Origin: Rhizophagus clarus
Lineage: Eukaryota; Glomeromycota; Glomeromycetes; Glomerales; Glomeraceae
Length of the DNA stretch: 64,000 bases
Assembly: GCA_015698045.1 (NCBI GenBank)
Contig: BLAL01000236.1
Location: 248,001 to 312,000, forward strand
Direction: 5' to 3'
This document shows, piece after piece, positions 37,706 through 48,068 of this stretch; position 1 is the stretch's first letter, and every line of letters begins with the position of its first letter. Position numbers and translations under genes: made by a program. The notes beneath the pieces were generated by a model. That model ran no database searches, was not told the DNA's origin, and saw nothing but the letters and a program-made list of their open reading frames with translations.

Positions 37706-38094
37706 AATAAATAGAATATTTCGAACGAAAGTTTCTGGGCAACAGTGCAGCCAAAAGTGGAGGAACCTCGTCAGGGATTACTATATAAGTAAATAAATAA
37801 AATTACATTCATATAAATTAAATGTATTTATCGAATATTCAACTGATTTTGATATTTAGAACTATGTCCTTTATTATAATGGTAACCCTGGGCGGCGGCT
37901 GTGGACGCGTACCAGCCAAAGATATTATTGCGAATTTAGAACGAGATTTTGGGAGAGGTCGGGTAATTATACTATAATAAAATTTATAATTAATATTTAC
38001 GTTCATGTTTTAAATTTGATAAATTTGATCAATTTTAGTCACGCGTGATGATCGTAAGAGAAAGAGAAACTTACCTACGTATCGTAGAAGATAA
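37706..38094 (+). CDS. Myb/SANT-like (trihelix) DNA-binding protein, exons 2-4 (split gene)
   Basis: Exons read 37706-37784, 37860-37962 and 38039-38094. Exon 2 completes the domain begun at 4586: INRIFRTKVSGQQCSQKW then RNLVRDYY, the typical G-x-Q-C-x-x-KW-x-x-L third helix. Exon 3 carries a GRR...QRYYCEFRTRFWERS block, often seen after such domains in these fungi (from memory). Exon 4 gives a short basic tail ending TYRRR and TAA. Phases fit at the 3734-to-exon-2 join equivalent (4734 to 37706) and at the last intron (GTAATT...TTTTAG). The middle junction fits only if the donor is at 37785, which reads ATAAGT rather than GTAAGT; reading through instead hits a TAA seven bases later. So the gene is structurally recognisable, but may be dead through both the donor change and the 32.9-kb insertion in intron 1. 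Confidence 0.68.
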
Positions 38095-38510
38095 TTATTT
38101 TTATTTTTTTATTATTTATTAAGTGAGTAGCTAGGCCCAGTCCGTACCAAATATTGGCTAGAGACTCATGTTTTTTTTGGGCTGTGACTGATACTGACGT
38201 TCACACTGTACAGCCTGGGTACTATTTTATAAAATAGTAGCGAACAAGTATCAAATGTGTATTTTTTATTAAGTTATAATAAAAATTAGAATTTACTTTA
38301 ATTTTAACATAAAAATTGTAAATGATAAAAAATTCGTAAATAAAAATAAATTTGTTTTCCCAAATTTAAAAAAAAAGGTGTTTATATAAAAGAAAAGGTG
38401 TTTATATTATTTTTGATTATTCAATAGTATCACATGCCCCTTGTATACGTTCTACTGCATACGCAGCTTTAACGATCGAATAGTAATATTAAATTTTCGA
38501 AATATTTTAA
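38095..38510. other. 3' flank of the Myb/SANT-like gene
   Basis: No gene seen. A 20-bp perfect palindrome TACTATTTTATAAAATAGTA sits at 38220-38239 and could form a hairpin in a 3' UTR. The rest is A+T-rich and leads into the 50-bp minisatellite. Confidence 0.4.
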
Positions 38511-39125
38511 CTGTAATATTACGCAGATTTACAGTCTCATAAATTTTCAAAATATTTTAACCATAATATTACGCAGGTTTACAATCTCGTAAATTTTCAA
38601 AATATTTTAACCATAACATTACGCAGGTTTACAGTCTCGTAAATTTTCAAAATATTTTAACCATAATATTACGCAGGTTTACAGTCTCGTAAATTTTTGA
38701 AATATTTTAACCGTAATATTACGCAGGTTTACAGTCTCGTAAATTTTTGAAATATTTTAACCGTAATATTACGCAGGTTTACAGTCTCGTAAATTTTTGA
38801 AATATTTTAACCGTAATATTACGCAGGTTTACAGTCTCGTAAATTTTCAAAATATTTTAACCGTAATATATTACGCAGGTTTACAGTCTCGTAAATTTTT
38901 GAAATATTTCAACCGTAATATTACGCAGATTTACAGTTTCATAAATTTGCAGAATATTTTGACCATAATATTGCATAAATCTTACAATATTGAAAACTTG
39001 CGTAATATTTTGACTGTAATATCACATAAATCTTACAAAATTGTAAACTTATGTAATATTTTGAAATTTTTCAAAATATTATGCCATAAACTTTCGTAAA
39101 CTTACAAAATTGTAAACTTACGCAA
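38511..39125. repeat. 50-bp tandem minisatellite
   Basis: Units of 50 bp (ACGCAGGTTTACAGTCTCGT / AAATTTT(C/T)(A/G)AAATATTTTAACC(A/G)TAATATT) repeat from 38511. The first seven or eight are in strict 50-bp register (38511, 38561, 38611, 38661, 38711, 38761, 38811); later ones drift and decay towards 39125. The open frame seen across it is a by-product of the repeat. Confidence 0.9.
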
Positions 39126-39941
39126 TTTTTTACCCTATAAAATTTCCTGATGTAGGTAATGATGTTGATGTTATCAAATTTTGAGCTAAAATTAACTATA
39201 TTTGATAATAGATGAAATAAGATCATTGTTCTTAATAATTTATGATAACAAAAATTTATTATTTTATGGATTTGAACCCTACACTCATTTGGTATCTATG
39301 GTGCTTTATAATTTAATTAATTTATTTATCACATAAATTAAATGCTTATTTATTTCGTATTAATTATAATCGGTTCAATAATTTCGGAATATGCGCAAAC
39401 AAAATTAACAAGATTTAAAAAATATATTTTATCAACATTCTTTATTGTTAAGTTTATCATAATAATAAATTATATGCTATATGATTACTTTTTATAGAAC
39501 TATAAAGCTGTACTTTTTTTTCATAGTTTTATAAAATAAAAAACTACTGTAGTATGTGATCTTTGTGCAAGATAAACCAATTACTAACTAATTGTTAAAT
39601 ATAATATAAAAACTAAGTTTATTATGTTATTTGAGTTACTTTTCTTTGAAAGTCTGCTAATTTATTGAGCACTAGAAATAAATTACTTGTTAATGTTTTT
39701 AACATTGCGACTTGCCTCTTATAAAAAGTTAAAAGTTATAAAATTACTGCGAGGAATTTATTAGTTTTCACATAATATTTTCTACAAAAATATTACTGTC
39801 AAAGCAAGCTCGTTATAATGAAACTTGTTATAGGGGAAAAAAGGTAAAAATACATAATGGAACTGAAGGTTACTAATATTTTTAAATAGTTTGATTGTTT
39901 TTTAAATAAATTTATCAAATTTTAAAGAAGATTCCTATTTA
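39126..39941. other. A+T-rich intergenic DNA
   Basis: No gene, RNA gene or structured repeat recognised here. The TTA at 39939-39941 is the left target duplication of the next element. Confidence 0.45.
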
Positions 39942-39959
39942 CACAGGTTGAGAGATATC

Positions 39960-40735
39960 AAATCGGATATTAATCAGTTATCAATCGGGTACCTGATTGA
40001 TGGTTGATTGGTATCTGATTTGTTCAATTTGATACCAATCAGCCTGTCTGATTGATGGCCGATTTCTGCCAAAATTTGACACCAATCGGCTACCAATTGG
40101 CTAGCCCGATTGATAGTTGATTGATAGTTGATTGATGGTTGATTGATGGTTGATTGATGGTCAATTAATAGTCAATCGATGGTCATTTTATAGTTAATTA
40201 ATGGTCAATTGAAGCCAATTTGATGGGCATTCATGGTCAATTTAATGGTCAATCGATGGTCATTTTATAGGTCAATTTGATGGTCATTTGATGGTCATTT
40301 TATGGTCAATTTAATGATCAATCGATAGTCAGTCAATGGTCATTTTATGGTCAATTTGATGGTTATTTGATGGGCATTTATGGTCAATTTAATGGTCAAT
40401 TGATGGTTATTTTATAGGTCAATTTGATGGTCATTTGATGGTCATTTTATGGTCAATTTAATGATCAATCGATAGTCAGTCAATGGTCATTTTATAGTCA
40501 ATTTGATGGTCATTTGATGGGCATTTATGGTCAATTTAATGGTCAATTGATGGTTATTTTATAGGTCAATTTGATGGTCATTTGATGGTCATTTTATGGT
40601 CAATTTGATGATCAATCAATGGTCAATCAATGGTCATTTTATGGTCAATTTAATGGTTACATTTTATGGTTATTTTATGGTTAATTTAATAGTCATTTGA
40701 TGGTCATTTGATAATGACCAATTGGTAGTTTATTG
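39960..40735. repeat. Left subterminal repeat array with 147-bp higher-order period
   Basis: Built of short variants of TGATGGTCAATT/TGATGGTCATTT. The landmark ATAGGTCAATTTGATGG recurs at 40267, 40414 and 40561, exactly 147 bp apart, so a higher-order unit has been amplified. The outer part (39960-40140) has GATTGATGGTTGATT and TACCAATTGGCTA variants close to the array at 44880-45190. Confidence 0.8.
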
Positions 40736-40959
40736 ATAGCAATTGATAACTTTTTATTAACCATATAACTAATAATAAATTTATTACAGTATATAATATT
40801 TATTACAGTATATAATATTTATTAAAAGTGTAATATTATTAAATAATTAATATCTAAAATAAAAAACATTCATAATTTTTTAAGGTTAGTCTAGTAAAGT
40901 ACAAATATAAAAAGTTAGTAATATGAATATATATATAAAAAAAAGAAAAATACGTGATA

Positions 40960-41130
40960 ATGTTAGTAAAATATAAATATAAAAGAATATTAGTAAATAT
41001 AAAAGAAATAACATTAGTAAATACTAAATATAAAAGAAATAACATTAGCAAATATAAAAGAAATAACATTAGTAAATATAAAAGAAATAATATTAGTAAA
41101 TATAAAAGAAATAACATTAATAAATATTAA
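40960..41130. repeat. 24-bp tandem repeat
   Basis: Units like AGTAAATATAAAAGAAATAACATT repeated about six times. The open frame on the minus strand here (Leu/Phe-rich) is a product of the repeat and not a gene. Confidence 0.75.
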
Positions 41131-41140
41131 AAAAAAAAGA

Positions 41141-42071
41141 CATATGGGCTGATTTGATCACCTTTAATTAAAATATTGATTTTGTTACATTTTTATTATA
41201 CAAAATACTATACAATATATAGTAAATTGAGGGTGAGTATTAAAAAATTTTATTTAATGTTATTATACTATAATTTGGTGAATATTTCTTTTAAATTAAT
41301 ATAAATCTTAGTATTTACTATATATGTTAAAAATTCGTATCTCAACTTTAAATGTAAATATCTCCAGATCCAATGATCCAATCGGCAAGCTCTTTTTTCG
41401 CTCATATAGTCCAGATCAAGAGCTTTCCAAAGAGCCTAAATTTTTAAAAAACGGATCAGTGGATCCCAAGATATTTGCATTTAAACATGTTAAAAAATTC
41501 GTACCTCAACTTTAAACGTAAATATCTCCGGATCTAATGATCCAATCGGCAAGCTCTTTTTTCGTCTATATAGTCCAGAACAAGAGCTTTCCAACAAGCC
41601 TAAAATTATAGAAAACGGATTAGTGAATCTTGATATATTTGCGTTTAAAGATAGTAATACAAACTTTGACATAAAATAATTATTTTATTGTTTAAAAATA
41701 TCTATTATAATACCATCTTTTATATGATGTTTTTATTACACTTTCATAAATATTTATAGCTACTAAGACTATATAAATTTTTATTTTACTTTATATTTTA
41801 TTAAAATATACTTACTTTTTAATAATATATGTTAAAAATTCCATATATATGAGAAATGGGTTTTTTATTAGTGAAATGGGTTTTTCCACGTTTCTTTTAC
41901 ATTTAATAATTTAAGTTTTGCAAATGTAAATTTTTGTTCAACTTATTATTTAATCAAGTGATCATCAATCAGATGATTTTTTGGTATTACAAAATAATTT
42001 TGAGTAACAAAAACTGTGAAAATTAATTTAATAATTCTTTTTAATGCAGAGTGAACAAATCAGCCCATATG
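41141..42071. mobile_element. Nested 931-bp element with 21-bp terminal inverted repeats
   Basis: Left end CATATGGGCTGATTTGATCAC (41141-41161, 21 bp) is matched in inverted orientation by 42051-42071 with one mismatch. No coding content is seen. No clear target duplication could be assigned because the left flank is an A run. It contains two 139-bp palindromic-ended units. Confidence 0.62.
41347..41649. repeat. Two 139-bp direct repeats, each with inverted termini
   Basis: Units at 41347-41485 and 41511-41649. Each starts TTTAAA(T/C)GTAAATATCT and ends with its approximate reverse complement (AGATATTTGCATTTAAA in the first). Inside are shared blocks such as ATCCAATCGGCAAGCTC and AAGAGCTTTCCAA. 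They look like two copies of a small MITE or foldback. The open frames across them are incidental. Confidence 0.72.
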
Positions 42072-42539
42072 AAGTATAGTGTTAATAATACTAAAGAGTA
42101 AAATAAAATATAGTTCGTACAATGCCAAAAACACAATAATCATAAAAATAAAATGTATTTGTAAAAAGAGTAAGGAGAAAGCAGAAAGTGAGTAAATGTA
42201 TTTGAAAAAATAAACAAAACGCGTTTAATAATTTATGCATGTTAAGATCAGATCACGTGCATAAAGATCAGGCCAAATTTTGATTGGTTAATAATAGATA
42301 AATAGAGTCGTTTACTATAACAATATTTTAATTTGTAATTTTATTTATTTAATATATTTAATAAATCTTATTTTATAAAAACTGTGTTAAAATTTAAAAA
42401 AACAAAAATAATAAATCATTCTAATATCCACAAGTAACTGAAACCAGCACTTACAAAAGAAAGAAAGAAAAATTAATTAAAATTTTTAAAAAACAATTTA
42501 AAAAAGTAGTTTTTAAAGCTTTCATTTTCAAAACTTACT

Positions 42540-43800
42540 GATTAGAGTGCAATCCACATACAAAGAATCTAAGCCAATACCTACAAAAAAAGAAAAAAAA
42601 AAAGTAACGTTAAAAACGTTACTAAAAAAGATTAAAAACAAACCATTCCCTCCCCATTTACCTTTAGTCCAAAGTCCAGTTCATATGATTCGTCCAGCAA
42701 TATCGATATCTACAAAAAAAAAGTAACGTTAAAAATGTTACTAAAAAAAGTTTAAAAAAGCCCTCCCATTTACCTTTCGCCTAAAGTCTGATTCATAATT
42801 CATCCAGCAATATCGATTCGATTTACAAAAAAAAGTAACGTTAAAAACGTTACTAAAAAAGATTAAAAAAACCCTTCCCTCTCCATTTACCTTTCGCCCA
42901 AAGTCCAGTTCGTATGATTCGTCTGGCAATATCGATATCTACAAAAAAAAAGTAAGTAACGTTAAAAATGTTACTAAAAAAAGTTTAAAAAAGCCCCCTT
43001 CCCATTTACCTTTCGCCTAAAGTCTGGTTCATAATTCGTCCGGCAATACCTACAAAAAAAAAAAATTAATTAAATTTATTAATAATAATAATAATAATAA
43101 TAATAGACCCTTCCGGTCTTCCCTTACCTTAATTTCAAAAATCTGGTCGTGTTTTTTGTCTGGCAACCCTACAGAAAAGAAAAAAAACAAACTAGTTAGA
43201 TTTATTAAAAAAAAATAACAAAGCTTTTTCCCTTGATCCTCTTACTTCAATTTCAAAAGTCCGGTCATATTTTCCGTCCGGCAACTCTACAATAATGAAA
43301 AAAAATAAACTAAACTGTCTTCAATAAAAAAGAGAGAAAGAAACGTTAGTAACGTTTCTTTAATATTAAAAAAAAATCACCTCTCCCTTTTCCAACTAAC
43401 ATTCCAAAGTCCGGGTTCATCCAAGGAGTCTGACAATCTAATACAAATAAAGAAACGTTAGCACATTTCTTTAATATTTAAAAAAACTCCCCTTTCCCCA
43501 TTCCTTACATTCTAAGTTCAGGTTCGTCCAGAAGGCTATTTTTATTTCATTTCAACAGAATTCATGTCCCGAAAGAATGACTCTAAAGTAAAAAAAAAGG
43601 ACCGTTAGGTACATTCCTACAATTAAAATTAAACAAGTTAAACAACACTTCCCCCTTTTCAACCTACCGTTTCACTGAATTCCAGGTCCAGAAGGTGCTC
43701 TAAAGTAAAAAAAGAGAAAAGGAATGTTAGTGACATTCCTACAAAAAAAATAAATAAATTAAAAACCCAACCTTTCATGTTTAGGGCAGGTTTATTTTTT
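42540..43800. repeat. Degenerate satellite with a conserved hairpin in each unit
   Basis: About ten units of roughly 100-120 bp. Each has an A run, a short perfect or near-perfect inverted repeat, a second A-rich tract, a C/T-rich tract (CCCTTCCCATTTACCTTTCGCC) and a block like AAAGTCCAGTTC...CGTCCGGCAAT. Hairpins include GTAACGTTAAAAACGTTAC (42604 and 42835), AAGAAACGTTAGTAACGTTTCTT split around 43338-43360, and AGGAATGTTAGTGACATTCCT around 43730-43750. The stems differ in sequence but remain paired in several units. Confidence 0.75.
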
Positions 43801-44019
43801 CCAACTATAAACAATAAAAACGTTTTTTTTAACCTTTTTTTTTAATAAAAAAAGATTATCAGATCAGTAAATTAGTATGATCGGAAGGATGGTGTCACAA
43901 TTAATTGATCAAATCCGCAATATTGTGGATTTTGGAGTTGAATTGCAGCTAGTGACCTGCAATTCTGCAATTCACCTAATCAGTTTTGTTAGTTTACCGA
44001 ACCAATTTAATAAAAAAAT

Positions 44020-44480
44020 GTTTACGTAACATTTTTTTCAAAGTATATTTAATTAAAAAAAACGTTTCGCAATATTTTTTTAATTAATTTAAAGAAAAAA
44101 CGTTGCAAAACGTTTTTTCAAAGTATTTTAATTAATAAAAAACGTTTCGCAACATTTTTTTAATTAATTTAAAGAAAAAATGTTGTGAAACGTTTTTTCA
44201 AAGTATTTTTAATTAAAAAAAATGTTTCGCAACATTTTTTTAATTAATTTAAAGAAAAAACATTGCGAAACGTTTTTTCAAAGTATTTTTAATTAAAAAA
44301 AATGTTTCGCAACATTTTTTTAATTAATTTAAAGAAAAAACATTGCGAAACGTTTTTTCAAAGTATATTTAATTAAAAAAACATTTCGCAACATTTTTTC
44401 AAAGCATTTTAATTAATAAAAAACGTTTCGCAACGTTTTTTAATTAATTTAAAGAAAAAATGTTGCGAAATGTTTTTTTG
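44020..44480. repeat. 80-bp tandem repeat with GTTGCGAAAC hairpins
   Basis: AATTTAAAGAAAAAA recurs with the following block at 44091, 44171, 44251 and 44331 (80-bp steps), then 44451. Each unit has AACGTTGCGAAACGTT-type inverted repeats joined by AAAGTATTTTTAATTAA. Similar sequence reappears at 63550-64000. Confidence 0.82.
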
Positions 44481-44499
44481 GATTGCTTTAATAAAAAAT

Positions 44500-44800
44500 A
44501 TTGCGAAATTGCAAATAATTCACAATTCTGCAAATGTGCCGCAATTCCGCAATTATTCTGCGGTACTTTGCGGAATTGCGGACAATTGCTTATTTGCGGC
44601 ACTATTCTTAATGATTGGTAAGTCATATGATGTACCAAAACTGATTGGAATAAAATCTGCAAACCGCAGATTATAATGAATGCCAAAACTATATGTATAT
44701 CATATGATATACTATGCCGAAACATTGAAACAGTTTTGCGGGTTTCGGCAGTTTCGGCAGTTTCGCATACACCATCTTGCTAAAACTTCCTAGTTTTGGC
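44500..44800. repeat. GCAATTCCGCAA / TTTCGGCAG short-repeat patch
   Basis: A patch of related short words (GCAATTCCGCAATT, TTGCGGAATTGCGG, then TTTCGGCAGTTTCGGCAG) between the 80-bp repeat and the right subterminal array. No gene seen; the small open frames on both strands here follow the repeats. Confidence 0.55.
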
Positions 44801-44879
44801 AAGCAAATTTACAATCAACAAGGAACCGAAGCTGAAATAATTTTTTTAAGATTGCAATTACAGATTCTGGAGTTCTGGA

Positions 44880-45200
44880 TTGAAATGATCATCAATCAGT
44901 CATAAATCAGCAATATAACTGATTACTAACCGATTGCTGACTGATTGCTGACCGATTGCTTACTAAATCTCATCCGACACCAATCAGTCATCAATCTGAT
45001 ATAGCCGATCGATAACTGATAGCTAAATTGACACTAATCTGCTATCAATCGGTCACCAATTGGTTATATGACTGATTGGTAACCGATCAAAATTAGTGAC
45101 TGATTGATGACCGATAGGTAACAGATTGAAAGAATCGGTAACCAATCGGTTACCAATCAGTTACCAATCAGTCATATGACTGACTGATGGCCGATTTATT
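44880..45200. repeat. Right subterminal repeat array of the CACTA-like element
   Basis: Variants of ACTGATTGCTGACCGATTGC and ATCGGTTACCAATC in both orientations, ending at the CCTGTG terminus. Comparable with 39960-40140 and with the arms of the 363-bp palindrome. Confidence 0.72.
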
Positions 45201-45218
45201 ATATTTCGACCTGTGTTA

Positions 45219-45512
45219 TTATTATTTGAATAAAGTTGATTTTTAACTAGAATCAATCAGTGATATTGCTTTTGTTTTCTTTGACTTCTTCTTTATCAAT
45301 CAATGTTTCATTAGAATTATTAGATTTTAAAGCTTAAAATTAGAAAAAAATTAAAATAAACATTAATTCTTCTTAATTAATTTTCTTAATTTTCTAATGA
45401 TTATAATTACCAAGGTATAATCTTTTGTTACTTTTAGACATATTATCTCTAAAATTTTTCAAAGATTTTTCCTAAAAATCAATTTGTATCAAAAATACAA
45501 ATTAGTAAACAT
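45219..45512. other. A+T-rich DNA, no gene seen
   Basis: Only simple A+T-rich sequence between the element end and the next coding remnant. Confidence 0.4.
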
Positions 45513-46265
45513 CTAATGACAATATAAATATTTTACCTGATTTGTTGCAGCTTTCAGTTTACTAGTAGACCCATTCAATAGAATATAATCACGTTTCTTT
45601 ACAAGAGGAAAGTAAGATGTAATTAAAGAATCGATAGATTCAACAGTATTTTCATAGAACAATACATCTTCAATAATAAACCCATTATTTCTCATTTCAA
45701 TTCAAGCTGAGGTATTTTCTCTTGAAGCTGAATTATTCTCCCAACTTTCTTGCGCGAATAATAATAAATGATTGAGACGTAGCGAAACATTAAAGGGACG
45801 GCCCTGAGAAACTTTAATAGAAGTATTTTTATTACGAAATTTTGATGGAATTCTTTTCCTTTTTTTAATACTTTTAGTATTTTCAGCTCTTGATCTAGGA
45901 TATCCAGAAGTAAACCTATTTTACACATGTAAAGATGGCAAGAAAAATGGCAGTATACTTTCGCTAGAAGAAGGATGAATAATCGAATCAGCAGACTTGT
46001 GAAATGCAATAAAGTGATCACAGTATTTACACTTTAGTTCATCATTAGGACTGGCAACAAAAGCTTGACAACCACAAGAAATGCCATCTTTTTAACAAGC
46101 TCCTAATTGTGATGTTGAAGTACTTTGAGATGGAGACGAGAAACTGGTATGAAATGCAATATAATGATTACAATAAAAACATTTCTCTGAGTGAATTTCA
46201 TCTTCCATATAAGTTTGACAGCCACAATATTTATTTTGATAATTACAAACGCCAAAAGAATTCAT
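45513..46265 (-). pseudogene. Zinc-motif protein pseudogene with duplicated Cys/His units
   Basis: One frame runs from ATG 46265 to 45513 with three internal stops: TAA 46092-46094, TAA 45921-45923 and TGA 45702-45704. All fit single C to T changes (CAA, CAA, CGA). Two similar units are visible: CGCQTYMED...KCFYCNHYIAFH and CGCQAFVAS...KCKYCDHFIAFH, i.e. CxC, CxxC and H-x4-H arrangements that could bind zinc. A basic stretch (SIKKRKRIPSKFRNK) follows, then FIIEDVLFYENTVESIDSLI. The coding part may end at a GTAAAA donor after KAATNQ near 45537. I do not recognise the family and assign no function. Confidence 0.55.
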
Positions 46266-46397
46266 CTTTTTCTAATAAAAATTAAAGAAATAAAAATAAT
46301 AATTATTAAAAAAATTAATTAGCAAAACGCATGATATTTAAATAATGCTAATTAATAGAGAATTGTGTCACACTATGGTTTTACAGATTTCCAAAAA

Positions 46398-46717
46398 TGG
46401 GGTTGTCTAAAGCAGAGTTCGATTACGTGATTTTTTATATGAACTATATGACAAGTAGTGATGTAACGAATAAAATTCTACCCACAAAAAAATCAAAGTC
46501 CCCAGAATAAATAGTAAAAATGTAAATAAGGGGTGTGATGTAGAGGGCAGTGTTTGCAATTGAACAGTTTTGGACAGTTTTTGGACAGGTTTTGAACACT
46601 TTTTCTTATATCCAAAATCTTGTTCAAAATCTTTAAAGTTGAAAAATGTGTCCAAAACCCATCGCGTGATGAATTTTTCATAATCACGTGATCAAACTTT
46701 GCTTTAGACGTTCCTCA
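46398..46717. mobile_element. 320-bp MITE-like element
   Basis: Inverted ends of about 34 bp: TGGGGTTGTCTAAAGCAGAG...ATTACGTGAT on the left and TGAGGAACGTCTAAAGCAAAG...ATCACGTGAT in reverse complement on the right. The flanks are A runs, so the target duplication cannot be defined. The small open frames inside are incidental. Confidence 0.62.
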
Positions 46718-48068
46718 AAAATATACATTTATCGTAATTCTGGCCGGATTTAAATGCTCATCTTAATGGGTTTTGGGATGGAATGGGATTGGGATTTGGA
46801 ATGAAATCGGATAGGATTGGATGGGATGAAATGGGATTTTAAATGGGTGGAAAGTATAATTCCTAGGGTACTAATATATGTTTTTCCTTCCAATCCTAAC
46901 ACCGTAAAAAATTTTATTTTCATTTTTTGTTGAAAGAAGTTTGACAAGATTACGCAAATTTACGTGACATTTGTAAATAGTCATGATTTACTTATATCTC
47001 GTGATCAGATAACATGCTAGTTATTTGCTAATTGAAAATTAATATAAATAAAAATTTATAGGAAATTAGCCGATAACTTTTCTACTGTCTACTTTCATCA
47101 AAAATAATGATCAGACTGCATTCACCAAGTGAACGCTCCCTGATCATTTTCCATTAAAAGAAATGATCGGAGGGCAATTAATTTATTTTTAATAACGCAC
47201 ATTCCCCATTTTCATTTGAATATTTAATTTTCAATAATGAGAATTACTCGACGCAAAAATCAAAAAATTTGAGATATTATTAATAATTCTCAATGAGAGT
47301 TGGTATCATCGATACCAAAAATTCCAAGAAAGTCTCGTAAAAGTAAAAGGAATTCTTATTACTTAAAAAAATTAAATAGAAAATTAAAATACTCACGGAA
47401 AGCTAGGTAGGGAGTAGGATATGGTCGAGGGCTCTCGTTTTGCGATTTGAATTCACTAGCGTCATACACTGAAACTTACAATTTTTTTTTCAGTTACAAT
47501 ACAAAGCTTATCCAGACCGATTTATCGAATAATAACCTTTTTCATTATAATGATTTTGGTGTCAACACTAACCTTTCTATCGATCCTGCGTCCGAAATAA
47601 GGTCAATATCAGTCTGAAACGACAACAGTGATGACCGTTATGATTATTTTGATAGAATCTCTTATAATCGTAGCAGTTCGATCCAAAATATACAACGAAA
47701 TATTAAGCAAAGTAAATAGTATTTCTTGGTACATGCTTTGTACATTTTAGTTACACAATTTGTTTTGTTAAAAGAGCCAAATCATGTCTTCATTCAAAAC
47801 ATAAAATATTTCTTGATAGCTTCTTTCTCCGTTTCTTAAAGTCGATTGTACATTCTAAATATCAATGAGAATAAAGATCATTCGCATAATCGTATATACA
47901 GTTATAACTTATCAATCAACATTTTTAGGTGATGTTGTAAATGTAATAATAACGAATATTTATTAACTAGAATGATCTTTCATGAATAAGATGAATAAAA
48001 CAATTTCTATTTTGAATACTAGACGTTTTATTTTGTTATTATCAAATATTATTTTTATAAAAGCTGAA
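46718..48068. other. Intergenic DNA with a GGGAT-rich patch
   Basis: 46755-46850 is a short degenerate repeat of GGGATTGGGAT/GGATGGGATGAAAT. Around 47105-47165 there are inverted ATGATCAG/CTGATCAT words. No gene recognised. Confidence 0.4.

Larger units (their letters stand above)
39942..45215. mobile_element. 5.27-kb non-coding CACTA-like element
   Basis: Begins CACAGGTTGA and ends, in reverse complement, CACAGGTCGA, with similar sequence continuing inward to AAATCGG. TTA flanks both ends (39939-39941 and 45216-45218). CAC termini, a 3-bp duplication and dense short subterminal repeats at both ends (39960-40730 and 44880-45190) are the known pattern of CACTA (EnSpm) elements. No transposase is visible inside, so it would be non-autonomous. 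The interior is made of satellites and a nested 931-bp element. A 363-bp element at 51788-52150 has the same ends. The class is inferred from structure only. Confidence 0.62.

Noticed and set aside
38797..39099. Open frame across the 50-bp minisatellite as a protein
   Set aside because: It follows the repeat unit and has no non-repeat coding features.
38511..39125. CRISPR-like array
   Set aside because: The repeats are contiguous 50-bp units without unique spacers, in a eukaryotic context.
40854..41117. Leu/Phe-rich minus-strand frame as a membrane protein
   Set aside because: It is the translation of a 24-bp A+T-rich tandem repeat.
46755..46850. Telomere-like repeat
   Set aside because: GGGAT-type words are irregular and mixed with GGAATGAAAT; there is no uniform telomeric unit.
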